Part shown: positions 14,898 to 22,830 of the stretch, in pieces
Layout: each line of letters starts with the position of its first letter
Numbering within the stretch: position 1 is the first letter of the stretch
Assembly (NCBI GenBank): GCA_964452775.1
Contig: CAYVQP010000009.1
Span: 23,787-87,786 of the forward strand
DNA: 64,000 nucleotides
Origin: JACKCB01 sp964452775
Lineage (GTDB): Bacteria > Chloroflexota > Anaerolineae > Promineifilales > Promineifilaceae
Direction: 5' to 3'
Translations under genes and position numbers: made by a program
Notes under the pieces: model-generated
The model's database searches: none
What the model saw: only the letters and a program-made list of their open reading frames with translations
What the model was told of the DNA's origin: nothing

Positions 14898-17366
14898 ATG
14901 GAGATCGGACTCGTTCGCCAAATAGACATCAACGCTGAGATGCGTCAATCATATTTGAGCTACGCGATGAGCGTGATTGTTGCCCGCGCCTTGCCGGACG
15001 TGCGCGACGGGCTGAAGCCGGTGCAGCGCCGGATACTTTACGCGATGTACGACATGGGTCTTTGGCCGGATCGGCCATACCGCAAGTCGGCCCGCGTCGT
15101 CGGCGAGGTATTGGGGAAGTACCATCCCCACGGCGATCAGTCGGTCTATGATGCAATGGTTCGTCTGGCCCAGGATTTCTCCATGCGCTATCCGCTCGTT
15201 GATGGCCAGGGCAACTTCGGCTCGATTGACGGAGATGGGGCGGCGGCGATGCGCTACACCGAGGCGCGCATGACCCGCCTGGGCTTCGATTTGCTGGAAG
15301 ATATCGGCAAAGAGACGGTGGACTTCGTGCCCAACTTTGACGAGTCCATGTTGGAGCCGGCGGTCATGCCCAGCATCCTGCCCAATCTACTGATCAACGG
15401 TTCTTCCGGCATCGCCGTGGGCCTATCCACAAGCATCCCGCCGCATAATCTGGGAGAAGTGATAGATGGGCTGACTTTCCTGTTGGACAATTGGAAGCAG
15501 CATGACCATGTCACTATCGGCGACTTGATGCGCTTTATCCAGGGGCCGGACTTCCCGACGGGCGGCCTAGTTTATCGTTATCGCGGCAACGGCGAGGCTG
15601 ACGCCTTGCGCAACGCCTATGCGACCGGGAGGGGGCAGATCAGCGTGCGCGCCAAGGCGCACGTTGAACAGATGGAGCGGAACAAATCCCGCATCGTCAT
15701 TACGGAACTCCCCTTCCAGATCAACAAAACCAACTTGCTCAGCAAGATCGCCGACCTGCATCGCGAGGGCCGGCTGGAAGGTCTTACGGACATGCGCGAC
15801 GAATCTGACCGCAATGGGATGCGCATTATTCTGGAGACCACCCGCACCGTCTCGCCAAAGGAACTGCTCGCCGAGCTGTTCCGGCTGACGCCCATGCAAA
15901 GCACCTTCAGCATCATCATGGTGGCGCTGGTCAACGGCGAACCACGGGCGCTGACCCTCAAGCAGGTGTTGCGACATTATCTTGATCACCGGCTGGAGGT
16001 AACTGAGCGCCGCGCCAGGTACGACCTGGCGAAAGCACGAGAGCGCGCCCACATTCTGGAAGGGTTGCTCATTGCGCTCGACAATTTGGACGCGGTAATC
16101 GAGACCATCCGGCATTCGCGGAACGCTGAGTCAGCGCGCGCGAATCTGATTCGCGCATTCAAACTGACCGAATTGCAGGCGCAGGCCATTCTGGATATGC
16201 AACTGCGCCGTCTGGCCGCCCTGGAACAAAAGAACATTCGCACGGAATACGAAGAGAAGCTAAAGCTCATTGCCCGGTTGGAGCAACTGCTGGCCAGCCC
16301 GGAATTGATGCGTCGTTCCGTGCGGGACGAGCTCTCGGAAATCAAGAAGAAGTATGCTGATTTGCGCAGAACGCAGATCGTTGACCAGGCGGATGCCGAA
16401 CCGGTGACTGCCGCAGACTTGCTGCCGGATGAGCAAGTCTGGGTAGTCATGGGCGAGCAGGGCACGCTGTCGCGCACACCGACTACAGAATTACCGCAGT
16501 TGGCCGCGAGTGCGGACGAGCCGCCAAAGGCCCTGCTTACCGCCAACACTCAGGATATCTTATACCTCTTCGTTGCCGATGGCCGGGCCATCAGCCTGCC
16601 CGTTTATCAGCTGCCAATCGCCAGGGAATTGGGCAAGGGCGCCCATGTGGCCGATATGACCGCCCTGACGCGGCGCAATCACGTGGCGACGGCGTTGGTG
16701 TTGCCGGCTTCCGCCGAAGGCTACCTCTTCCTGACTACGGTGGGAGGGGTGGTCAAACGCATTCGCGTGGAAGACTTGCCGGGCATTGTCACCGAGCCAT
16801 TTACTGTAATCAATGTGCCGGAGGATGACACGCTGTACGCGGTGGCGCACACGAGCGGGAACGACGAGGTGATACTGGTATCTCGAACCGGCCAGGCCAT
16901 TCGTTTTCTGGAAGAGGAAGTGCGACCGATGGGGCTTGCGGCGGGCGGGATGAAAGGCATTCGCTTAGGTGGCGCGGACGACGGCGTGGTGGCATTGGAC
17001 CTGGTCCGGCCGGACACCTTGCTCTGGTCAATAACCGACAACGGCCTGGCCAAGGCAACGCCAATCGATCAGTATCCGTTACAGGGGCGCTACGGCCAGG
17101 GCGTGATCAACCTGCGCCTTCCCGCCGGCGCAGAAGAGGTAGCAGCCGCGATCGTCGGGCCGGAGAATATGGAGATTGCTATCTGCACCACAAGAAGGGA
17201 GATTTTCAGGTCAAGAATTGACCAGACGATTGTGGGGAGTCGCAGCATTAAGGCGCGGCCCCTGCTGAAACTTGGGCAACGAGCGCGGGTAGCGCGCGTG
17301 TTGGCGCTAAATGCATGGAAGTCGCCGGAAGAATTGGCCGGCAAACAACTGACATTATTGGACTGA
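14898..17366 (+). CDS. gyrA: Type II topoisomerase subunit A (DNA gyrase A or topoisomerase IV A)
   Basis: This 822-residue subunit cuts and rejoins DNA. The catalytic tyrosine is Y120 in AAAMRYTEARMT. The N-terminal breakage domain is followed by the C-terminal six-bladed pinwheel. A degenerate GyrA-box, QGRYGQG, occurs near residue 735 and favours gyrase over topoisomerase IV, but the box is not canonical and no gyrB is in view. The ATG at 14898 has CAGGGA before it; a TTG at 14844 lies in the promoter and is rejected. At the quinolone-resistance position Ser83 of E. coli GyrA the aligned residue is Gln81. A cold-shock gene and tpx follow on the same strand. Confidence 0.9.
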   Translation: MEIGLVRQIDINAEMRQSYLSYAMSVIVARALPDVRDGLKPVQRRILYAMYDMGLWPDRPYRKSARVVGEVLGKYHPHGDQSVYDAMVRLAQDFSMRYPLVDGQGNFGSIDGDGAAAMRYTEARMTRLGFDLLEDIGKETVDFVPNFDESMLEPAVMPSILPNLLINGSSGIAVGLSTSIPPHNLGEVIDGLTFLLDNWKQHDHVTIGDLMRFIQGPDFPTGGLVYRYRGNGEADALRNAYATGRGQISVRAKAHVEQMERNKSRIVITELPFQINKTNLLSKIADLHREGRLEGLTDMRDESDRNGMRIILETTRTVSPKELLAELFRLTPMQSTFSIIMVALVNGEPRALTLKQVLRHYLDHRLEVTERRARYDLAKARERAHILEGLLIALDNLDAVIETIRHSRNAESARANLIRAFKLTELQAQAILDMQLRRLAALEQKNIRTEYEEKLKLIARLEQLLASPELMRRSVRDELSEIKKKYADLRRTQIVDQADAEPVTAADLLPDEQVWVVMGEQGTLSRTPTTELPQLAASADEPPKALLTANTQDILYLFVADGRAISLPVYQLPIARELGKGAHVADMTALTRRNHVATALVLPASAEGYLFLTTVGGVVKRIRVEDLPGIVTEPFTVINVPEDDTLYAVAHTSGNDEVILVSRTGQAIRFLEEEVRPMGLAAGGMKGIRLGGADDGVVALDLVRPDTLLWSITDNGLAKATPIDQYPLQGRYGQGVINLRLPAGAEEVAAAIVGPENMEIAICTTRREIFRSRIDQTIVGSRSIKARPLLKLGQRARVARVLALNAWKSPEELAGKQLTLLD

Positions 17367-17448
17367 CAGCCGGCGCAGGTTGTCAGCTGGCAGGTCGGCC
17401 GGCGTGCAAGGTCAGACCTGGAAACGTGCGCGGATCGAGGAGAGAACA

Positions 17449-17913
17449 ATGAACTTCAAGGATCACTGGGTGACTGACAGCGAGGGCCGCCAGTTTGTTT
17501 TTACGGTGGAAATGCAGCGTGCTCTAAGTGAAGCCGGCTTACCGGTCGAGCCGGACCACGTCCGCGAGCTGGGAAAACTGCCCACCCCCCGGCCTTCGGG
17601 AAACCGTTCGGACAGACCGCGCCAGGAGCCTGCCCCGGCAGCGCCGCCGGTGGAGATGGATGAACCGGCGACCATTCAAATAGACCCACGTACCGGCAAA
17701 TATCTGGGGCGCATGAAGTGGTACAATGCGACCAAGGGTTACGGTTTCATTGCTCGGGGCGGAGGCGAAGACATCTTCTTCCACAAATCATCCGTTACTT
17801 CCGATCCGGATTTGCTGGAGGAAGGTTGCTGGGTGCTTTATGATGTGGAGGAACGTCGCAAGGGCCTGGAGGCCGCTGAAGTGGAGCTTTATGAAGGCGA
17901 CCCGCTGGAATAA
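17449..17913 (+). CDS. Cold-shock-domain protein with N-terminal extension
   Basis: This 154-residue protein has a C-terminal cold-shock domain (about residues 83-145). The RNP1-like motif KGYGFIARG and RNP2-like DIFFHKSSV are intact, so it should bind single-stranded RNA or DNA. The first ~80 residues are a separate region: a conserved-looking start (WVTDSEGRQFVFT) and then a Pro/Ala-rich linker. The ATG at 17449 follows GAGGAGAG. It lies 82 bases after gyrA and 19 bases before tpx. Function is probably RNA chaperoning; the N-terminal part is not recognised. Confidence 0.85.
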   Translation: MNFKDHWVTDSEGRQFVFTVEMQRALSEAGLPVEPDHVRELGKLPTPRPSGNRSDRPRQEPAPAAPPVEMDEPATIQIDPRTGKYLGRMKWYNATKGYGFIARGGGEDIFFHKSSVTSDPDLLEEGCWVLYDVEERRKGLEAAEVELYEGDPLE

Positions 17914-17932
17914 TGCGGTACGGAAGTGAGCG

Positions 17933-18454
17933 ATGATTACTGAGAACTATGGCGCCGTTACCTGGAGGGGAGTGAAGCGGACCGTTCTAGGCGATCCGCT
18001 CAAGCCGGGCGACCTGGCGCCGGATTTCCAACTGACGGCTAACGATTGGAGCCAGGTCACGCTGGCCTCCTCGGCCGGCAAGGTGCGCCTGATTTCAGTG
18101 GTCCCCTCGCTCGATACCGGTGTATGCGACGCGCAGACCCGGCGTTTCAACGAAGAGGCCGCGGCTTTGGGCGAAGGCGTCGTGATCCTGACCGTCAGCG
18201 CCGATACGCCCTATGCCCAGCGCAGATGGTGTGGGGCCGCCGGGGTGAGCCGGGTGCAAACGCTATCTGACCACATGAACATGAACTTCGGCAATGCTTA
18301 CGCCACCCATATGAAGGAAGTCCGCCTGGAACGGCGAGCAGTCTTCGTGGTGGATGCGAACGACCTCATTACCTATGTGGAATATATGCCGGACATCGTG
18401 CAGCACCCGGACTATGCCGGCGCGCTGGAGGCGGTCAAGAAGGCGCTAGAATAG
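17933..18454 (+). CDS. tpx: Thiol peroxidase Tpx (atypical 2-Cys peroxiredoxin)
   Basis: This 173-residue peroxiredoxin reduces hydrogen peroxide and organic peroxides using thioredoxin. The peroxidatic cysteine C65 is in PSLDTGVCDAQT and the resolving cysteine C100 in RRWCGAAG, a spacing of 35 close to the 34 of E. coli Tpx. Length and fold motifs are standard. It follows the cold-shock gene by 19 bases and converges with the peptide transporter operon. No signal peptide, so it is cytoplasmic. Confidence 0.93.
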   Translation: MITENYGAVTWRGVKRTVLGDPLKPGDLAPDFQLTANDWSQVTLASSAGKVRLISVVPSLDTGVCDAQTRRFNEEAAALGEGVVILTVSADTPYAQRRWCGAAGVSRVQTLSDHMNMNFGNAYATHMKEVRLERRAVFVVDANDLITYVEYMPDIVQHPDYAGALEAVKKALE

Positions 18455-18509
18455 GCGAGTTGGGCGGAGAGCCGGGCCAGCCAAAAAAAGGCCCCTGTGG
18501 GTGGCGCTG

Positions 18510-19490
18510 TCAGTGGTGCTCGCCGCCCACCAGACGTGGGTCCAGGGCGTCGCGCAAGCCGTCGCCCAGCAGATTAAAGGCCAGCACGGTGATCATGATG
18601 CCGATGCCGGGGAAGAAGACAAGATACGGGGCGCTAAACACCTGGTTGCGCTCGCTGGCTAACATGAAGCCCCATTCCGGCGTGGGCGGCTGAGCGCCCA
18701 GGCCGATGAATGAGAGCGCCGCCGTGTCCAGGATGGCTGTGGCAATGCCCAGTGTGGCAGCGACAATCAGCGGGGGAAGGGAGTTTGGCAGGATGCGCCG
18801 GAACAGAATTGAGCTTGTGCTTGCCCCCAGTGCGCGAGACGCCTCGACGAAATCATACTCACGCACGGACAAGACCGTCGCTCGTGTGACGCGCGCATAG
18901 GCTGGGATACTGATGATGGCGATAGCCAGCATGGCGTTGGTCAGGCCGGGGCCAATCACGCTGACGATCGCGATTGCCAGCAGCAAGAACGGGAAGGCCA
19001 GCACCACATCCATCAGGCGCATGACGATGTTGTCGAATGCGCCGCCAAAGTAGCCGGCCATCGCTCCGATTAGCGTGCCCACGATGACCGCAAAGGCAAC
19101 CGTGGTTACGCCAACGGTCAGGGACACCCGCGCACCATAGACGACGCGGGAGAATAGGTCGCGCACATTTCCGTCAATGCCCATCAAGTGCTGCGGCTGA
19201 TCTTCGGGGCAGCCCAACAAGTGGATGCACGGGGGCTGGCGCTTCTTGACATCCTCGACCCCAATCAGCACCTGTTCGGGATTGTAGGGGGCTACGACCG
19301 GCGCAAAGATGGCCAGGAACACCAGGAAGGAGAGAATGATCATGCCCACTACGGCGGAGCGCTGCCGGAAGAGGCGCCGGAAGGTCAGTCGCCACAGGCT
19401 ATTCGCCCGATAGTCGCCGATATCAGCAACGCCGGCATCGTCCAGCTGCAGTTCAGTTACAGACGTGGTTGCCAGTGTACTTCCTTCCAT
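18510..19490 (-). CDS. dppC: Peptide/dipeptide ABC transporter permease, DppC/OppC family
   Basis: This 326-residue inner-membrane permease has about six helices. It shows the OppC N-terminal motif (RRLFRQRSAVVGMIILSFL), the BPD_transp_1 domain, and the coupling-loop signature (EASRALGASTSSILFRRILP) that contacts the ATPases. It follows dppB on the minus strand and is the last gene of the cluster; the DppD/DppF ATPases are absent. The ATG at 19490 is preferred over an in-frame TTG at 19517, but neither has a strong ribosome site. It converges with tpx. A short run of T on the minus strand near 18484-18490 may end transcription. Confidence 0.9.
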   Translation of the reverse strand: MEGSTLATTSVTELQLDDAGVADIGDYRANSLWRLTFRRLFRQRSAVVGMIILSFLVFLAIFAPVVAPYNPEQVLIGVEDVKKRQPPCIHLLGCPEDQPQHLMGIDGNVRDLFSRVVYGARVSLTVGVTTVAFAVIVGTLIGAMAGYFGGAFDNIVMRLMDVVLAFPFLLLAIAIVSVIGPGLTNAMLAIAIISIPAYARVTRATVLSVREYDFVEASRALGASTSSILFRRILPNSLPPLIVAATLGIATAILDTAALSFIGLGAQPPTPEWGFMLASERNQVFSAPYLVFFPGIGIMITVLAFNLLGDGLRDALDPRLVGGEHH

Positions 19491-19549
19491 AGTAGTTATC
19501 TGGCCGGCGGCGGGCAATCAAGAGCAGCCCTACCGGTAGGCCCACTTAA

Positions 19550-20629
19550 TCAATCCAGGCGAATACGCGGGTCAAGGTACGCATATGACAGATCAATGAT
19601 CAGGTTAATGATTACGTATCCAATTGCAATCACCACCACAAAACCCTGAATAATGGGATAGTCTCGGGCGGTGATCGCCTCGAACAGCCCACGGCCGATG
19701 CCGCTCAGGCCAAACACACTCTCGGTGAGGATCGCCCCGCTGAGGACCAGGCCGAGTTGTAAGCCGGCTATGGTGACGATGGGCAGCAACGCGTTGCGAA
19801 AGGCATGCTTCAGGACAATTGTGTACTTGTCAAGTCCCTTCGCGCGCGCGGTGCGAATGTAATCCAGTCCCAGGACCTCCAGCATGGCGGATCGAGTCAT
19901 GCGGGCGATGATGGCCATTGAGATCGTGCTTAGCGCCACCGCCGGCAAGATCAGGTGCATGGCGGCGTCGGTCAGCACTGACCAGGCCATCGTAATGATC
20001 GAATTGAAGATGTAGAAGTTGGCGATGAATTCCGCTACCCCGGCTGAGAAGCTACCTTCCGTCATCACCCAACCCCAGACTTCATAGAATGGGATTGACT
20101 CTACGCCGGCGGACAGCCTTCCGCTGGGTGGCAACGCAAAGATCGTGTTCTTGAGCAGCAGGGCAAATATGTATTGCAGCATTAAGCCCAACCAGAACAC
20201 CGGCATGGACACGCCGATATTCGCCCCAACCATGGTCCCCACATCTATTGCCGAGTTTCGCCTTACCGCCGACAGAATGCCCAGCGGGATTCCGACAATT
20301 AATGCAAAAGTCAGAGCGGCAATACCGAGTTCTAGTGTGGTCGGCATCTTTTCAATCAATATCTCGGTTACCGGGCGCTTGAAGCGGATCGAATCGCCCA
20401 GATCGCCGCTGGCAATCTCCCGCAAGTATATGGCGAACTGCACCGGCAGCGGCTCGTCCAGTCCCCTGTCTTCAATGAACTTCGCACAGACTTCCGGCGT
20501 CGCCTTTTCGCCGAGTATGGCCGTGCAGGGATCTCCCGGGATCAGCCGGGCCAGCATGAAGGTAACGAACAATACCCCGAATACGACAGGGATAGCAGCA
20601 ACAAGCCGGCGAATGATGTACTGTGTCAT
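19550..20629 (-). CDS. dppB: Peptide/dipeptide ABC transporter permease, DppB/OppB family
   Basis: This 359-residue permease begins with the typical DppB start (MTQYIIRRLVAAIPVVFGVL), with helix 1 at about residues 9-29, and keeps the ARLIPGDP motif. The coupling loop (IRTARAKGLDKYTIVLKHAFRNA, split by family numbering) is intact. A ~55-residue insert around residues 165-215 between helices is longer than in DppB of enterobacteria. It pairs with dppC 59 bases downstream. The upstream binding-protein gene is separated by three stem-loops (20651-20770), which usually lower permease expression relative to the binding protein. Confidence 0.9.
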   Translation of the reverse strand: MTQYIIRRLVAAIPVVFGVLFVTFMLARLIPGDPCTAILGEKATPEVCAKFIEDRGLDEPLPVQFAIYLREIASGDLGDSIRFKRPVTEILIEKMPTTLELGIAALTFALIVGIPLGILSAVRRNSAIDVGTMVGANIGVSMPVFWLGLMLQYIFALLLKNTIFALPPSGRLSAGVESIPFYEVWGWVMTEGSFSAGVAEFIANFYIFNSIITMAWSVLTDAAMHLILPAVALSTISMAIIARMTRSAMLEVLGLDYIRTARAKGLDKYTIVLKHAFRNALLPIVTIAGLQLGLVLSGAILTESVFGLSGIGRGLFEAITARDYPIIQGFVVVIAIGYVIINLIIDLSYAYLDPRIRLD

Positions 20630-20650
20630 GGCCTAAGTCTGCCTTGACAA

Positions 20651-20770
20651 TGGCCATGAGTCCGGCCTTCACGACCGTAGCTCATGGCCAAGGATCAGGT
20701 GGGGCAGGACAACTGCTTGAAACAGCCATCCTGCCCCGAACGGAGCAAGGGTTAGCCCGAAAGCGGGCTA
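20651..20770 (-). repeat. Three consecutive stem-loops between binding-protein and permease genes
   Basis: Perfect stems occur at 20651-20660/20681-20690 (10 bp, TGGCCATGAG), 20701-20709/20729-20737 (9 bp, GGGGCAGGA) and 20753-20759/20764-20770 (7 bp, TAGCCCG, 4-base loop). None is followed by a T-run on the minus strand. Such intercistronic hairpins typically protect the upstream binding-protein message and reduce read-through into permeases. Confidence 0.65.
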
Positions 20771-20780
20771 TCTACCACAA

Positions 20781-22607
20781 CTATTCCTCTGGGGCGTTAA
20801 GGAAGCCGCCCCACAGGGCCGTGAAGTATGAGAATGCGCCTGTGTTCCCGGTATGCAACGGATGTGCGGCATCCCATTGCAGACCCCAGGAGAGGACGAC
20901 GTCATTCGCATCGAACTTGGAGCCATCGTGGAAGACTACGCCCTCGCGCAGGGTGCAGGTCCACACGGTCAGGTCCTCGTTCGGTTCGCAGGCTGTGGCC
21001 AGACCCGGCTCTACCGCGGTGCCGCCAACCTCATAGGAAAGCAACGCCTCGGTGACCTGCTCGCACGCGCGCAGCGATTCACCATCGGTCTCATCAGCGC
21101 AGTATAGGCTGATGGGTTCAGCGTTCTGCATCCAGACGAAGGTATCCTTGCCGGGATTCATCACCGCAAAGTACTCATTGCCCAACGGGCTGGCATGCGC
21201 CCCTTCGACGCCGGCCTGGAAGGCAGTAGCCGAGCCGCCGTGCGCTATCGGTACCATCGGCACATGCGTCCGGATGGCATTGTTAGCTTCGACGTAGAAG
21301 GGTTCGCGGGCGGCATCGTCAGCCAGAGCAGCGCCGGCGATGAGTGCAGCCGTAATGTCATCGAAGTGCGTACCGAACTGCGGCGATGAACCTGCGCCGA
21401 AGTGATAGTCCAGGAAGTTGGTCATGTCAGGATAGTCAGCGCCCCAGCCAAGCAGGTACAGACCCTCCAGCTCGCCGGCGTCGGCGGCGGCCAGAAACGC
21501 GCCCGATTCCATGACTTCAATCTCGGCGGTGATGTTCAGGTTTTCCAGCAATTGCGCCTGAATGTCTTGCGCCACCAGCGAGGGCTCGGGCAGGTAACCG
21601 CGGACCACATCGCGATAGTTGATCACGGTGGTGAATCCATCCGGGAAGCCGGCTTCGGTCAGCAGCGCCTTCGCAGCTTCCGGATCGAACTCATACCATT
21701 CGTCGCCAGTGCAGCCGTTCGGAATGGAGCAAGGTGTGAAGTGCGTTGCCACTTCCGAGCCGGCCGGGTAGAAGTTGTCCACGATACGTTGGCGATCAAT
21801 GCCCATGGCGATGGCCTGGCGCACCATTTCGTTGTCGAACGGCGCGAAGACGTTGTTCATGCCGACGTAGAAGATATTCAGCGCGGGCCGCTCGATCAAC
21901 TGCAACGCAGAATCGCTGCTGATCGTCTCGAAGTCATCCGGGCTGGGGTTGTCAATGCCGTCAACGGTGCCGGACTGCAGTTCCAGCAACCGGGCAGCGC
22001 CTTCCGTGCTCCAGCGGAAGACCAGCGTTTCGGTCGCCGCCGGGTCGCCCCAGTAGGCATCGTTGCGGGTGAAGACAACTTCCTCACCACGCGACCAGCG
22101 ATCGATCATGTAGGGGCCGGTGCCGATCGGATGCTCAAGGATGTCACCCGTGCCGCCGGTCGCTTCCAGATATTCGCTCGGCTGGATGGCGAACGCCGTA
22201 AAGGCAGCCTTGGAGCGGAACGCCGGGTCTGGGCGGCACATCGTGAACTGCACCGTCAGCTCGTCGAGCGCGGCAATCTCCTGGATCAAACCACCATAAT
22301 CGCAACTCTCCGCGGTCATTACCATGGGGGTAAATTCTGCGGCGGCCGGCGCTTCAGTGGCTTCTTCTGCGGGCGCTTCAGTGGCTTCTTCTGCCGGCGC
22401 CTCGGTCGGCTCTTCCATGGCCTCTTCAGTAGGCTCTTCCATTGGCTCTTCGGTCGGCTCTTCGGCGACCTCTTCTTCGGTCTCCGCTTCTTCTTCGGCT
22501 GGAGCTTCGGTTGCCGCCGGCTCGGTCGTTCCGCCGGTACAGGCGACAACCGCCAGGCCAAGCAGAAGCAGAATTACTATGAACTTAAACAAATGGGCGT
22601 TGCGCAT
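20781..22607 (-). CDS. Peptide ABC transporter substrate-binding lipoprotein with circularly permuted SBP_bac_5 fold
   Basis: This 608-residue lipoprotein is the binding protein of the adjacent DppBC permeases. The signal peptide ends in VVAC with lipid Cys23, then a low-complexity Glu/Pro/Thr/Ala linker runs to about residue 91. The order of family motifs is unusual. Elements from the middle and C-terminal parts of DppA-like proteins come first: TVQF 118-121, PIGTGPY 160-166, FDPEAAKALL 307-316, GWGADYPD 387-394. The usual N-terminal part comes last: DGESLRACEQ 508-517, LREGVVFHDG 553-562, NDVVLSW 568-574. So the usual first ~120 residues sit at the C-terminus. RBS AAGGAG precedes the ATG. 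Nothing suggests a frameshift. Family assignment is firm; the permutation is read from motif order. Confidence 0.88.
   Translation of the reverse strand: MRNAHLFKFIVILLLLGLAVVACTGGTTEPAATEAPAEEEAETEEEVAEEPTEEPMEEPTEEAMEEPTEAPAEEATEAPAEEATEAPAAAEFTPMVMTAESCDYGGLIQEIAALDELTVQFTMCRPDPAFRSKAAFTAFAIQPSEYLEATGGTGDILEHPIGTGPYMIDRWSRGEEVVFTRNDAYWGDPAATETLVFRWSTEGAARLLELQSGTVDGIDNPSPDDFETISSDSALQLIERPALNIFYVGMNNVFAPFDNEMVRQAIAMGIDRQRIVDNFYPAGSEVATHFTPCSIPNGCTGDEWYEFDPEAAKALLTEAGFPDGFTTVINYRDVVRGYLPEPSLVAQDIQAQLLENLNITAEIEVMESGAFLAAADAGELEGLYLLGWGADYPDMTNFLDYHFGAGSSPQFGTHFDDITAALIAGAALADDAAREPFYVEANNAIRTHVPMVPIAHGGSATAFQAGVEGAHASPLGNEYFAVMNPGKDTFVWMQNAEPISLYCADETDGESLRACEQVTEALLSYEVGGTAVEPGLATACEPNEDLTVWTCTLREGVVFHDGSKFDANDVVLSWGLQWDAAHPLHTGNTGAFSYFTALWGGFLNAPEE
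22335..22538 (-). repeat. Low-complexity Glu/Pro/Thr/Ala linker repeat
   Basis: Codons for residues 24-91 of the binding protein are built from imperfect repeats of units such as EEPTEE and EATEAPAE. The DNA shows matching short tandem repeats (variants of GGCTTCTTCTGC on the plus strand). It probably forms a flexible acidic tether from the membrane to the binding domain and may vary in length between strains. Confidence 0.75.
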
Positions 22608-22677
22608 GTCTCTTCTCCTTGTTTAGATTGACAAACTTGTGGTACGGGGGCCACATTTCTGACTTGCACCGTACTGT

Positions 22678-22706
22678 ATATTAGCATGCGCTGAGCATGC
22701 GGGCAA
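22678..22706 (-). promoter_or_regulatory. Promoter of the peptide transporter operon with palindromic spacer
   Basis: On the minus strand TTGCCC (22701-22706), 17 bases, TAATAT (22678-22683). The 17-base spacer is exactly GCATGC-TCAGC-GCATGC (arms 22684-22689 and 22695-22700), a perfect inverted repeat. A repressor or promoter-twisting activator could bind between the two boxes. Confidence 0.6.
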
Positions 22707-22817
22707 AGGCAAGCCGATCTCCAGAAAAAAACGGGCCTGCGGCGGCGAACAGCGATCGCGAGCCTATTTACGCCACATTCGCGGAAGCCGGCGCTTTCTG
22801 GTTGCCGGACGGACAGG

Positions 22818-22823
22818 TATAAT
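22818..22823 (+). promoter_or_regulatory. -10 box of polX, implying a leaderless message
   Basis: TATAAT ends 7 bases before the polX ATG (22831), so transcription would begin at or next to the start codon and leave no room for a ribosome site. The -35 region (TTTCTG, 22795-22800) is weak. Confidence 0.5.
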
Positions 22824-22830
22824 TGGCAGT

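Noticed and set aside
22319..22561. Lysine/arginine-rich frame in the linker repeat
   Set aside because: It is an alternate-frame reading of the Glu/Pro repeat DNA inside the binding protein gene, not a separate gene.
21402..22631. 409-codon open frame on the plus strand
   Set aside because: It lies antisense to the peptide-binding lipoprotein gene, whose motifs are unmistakable. The high GC and the repeat linker create open antisense frames.
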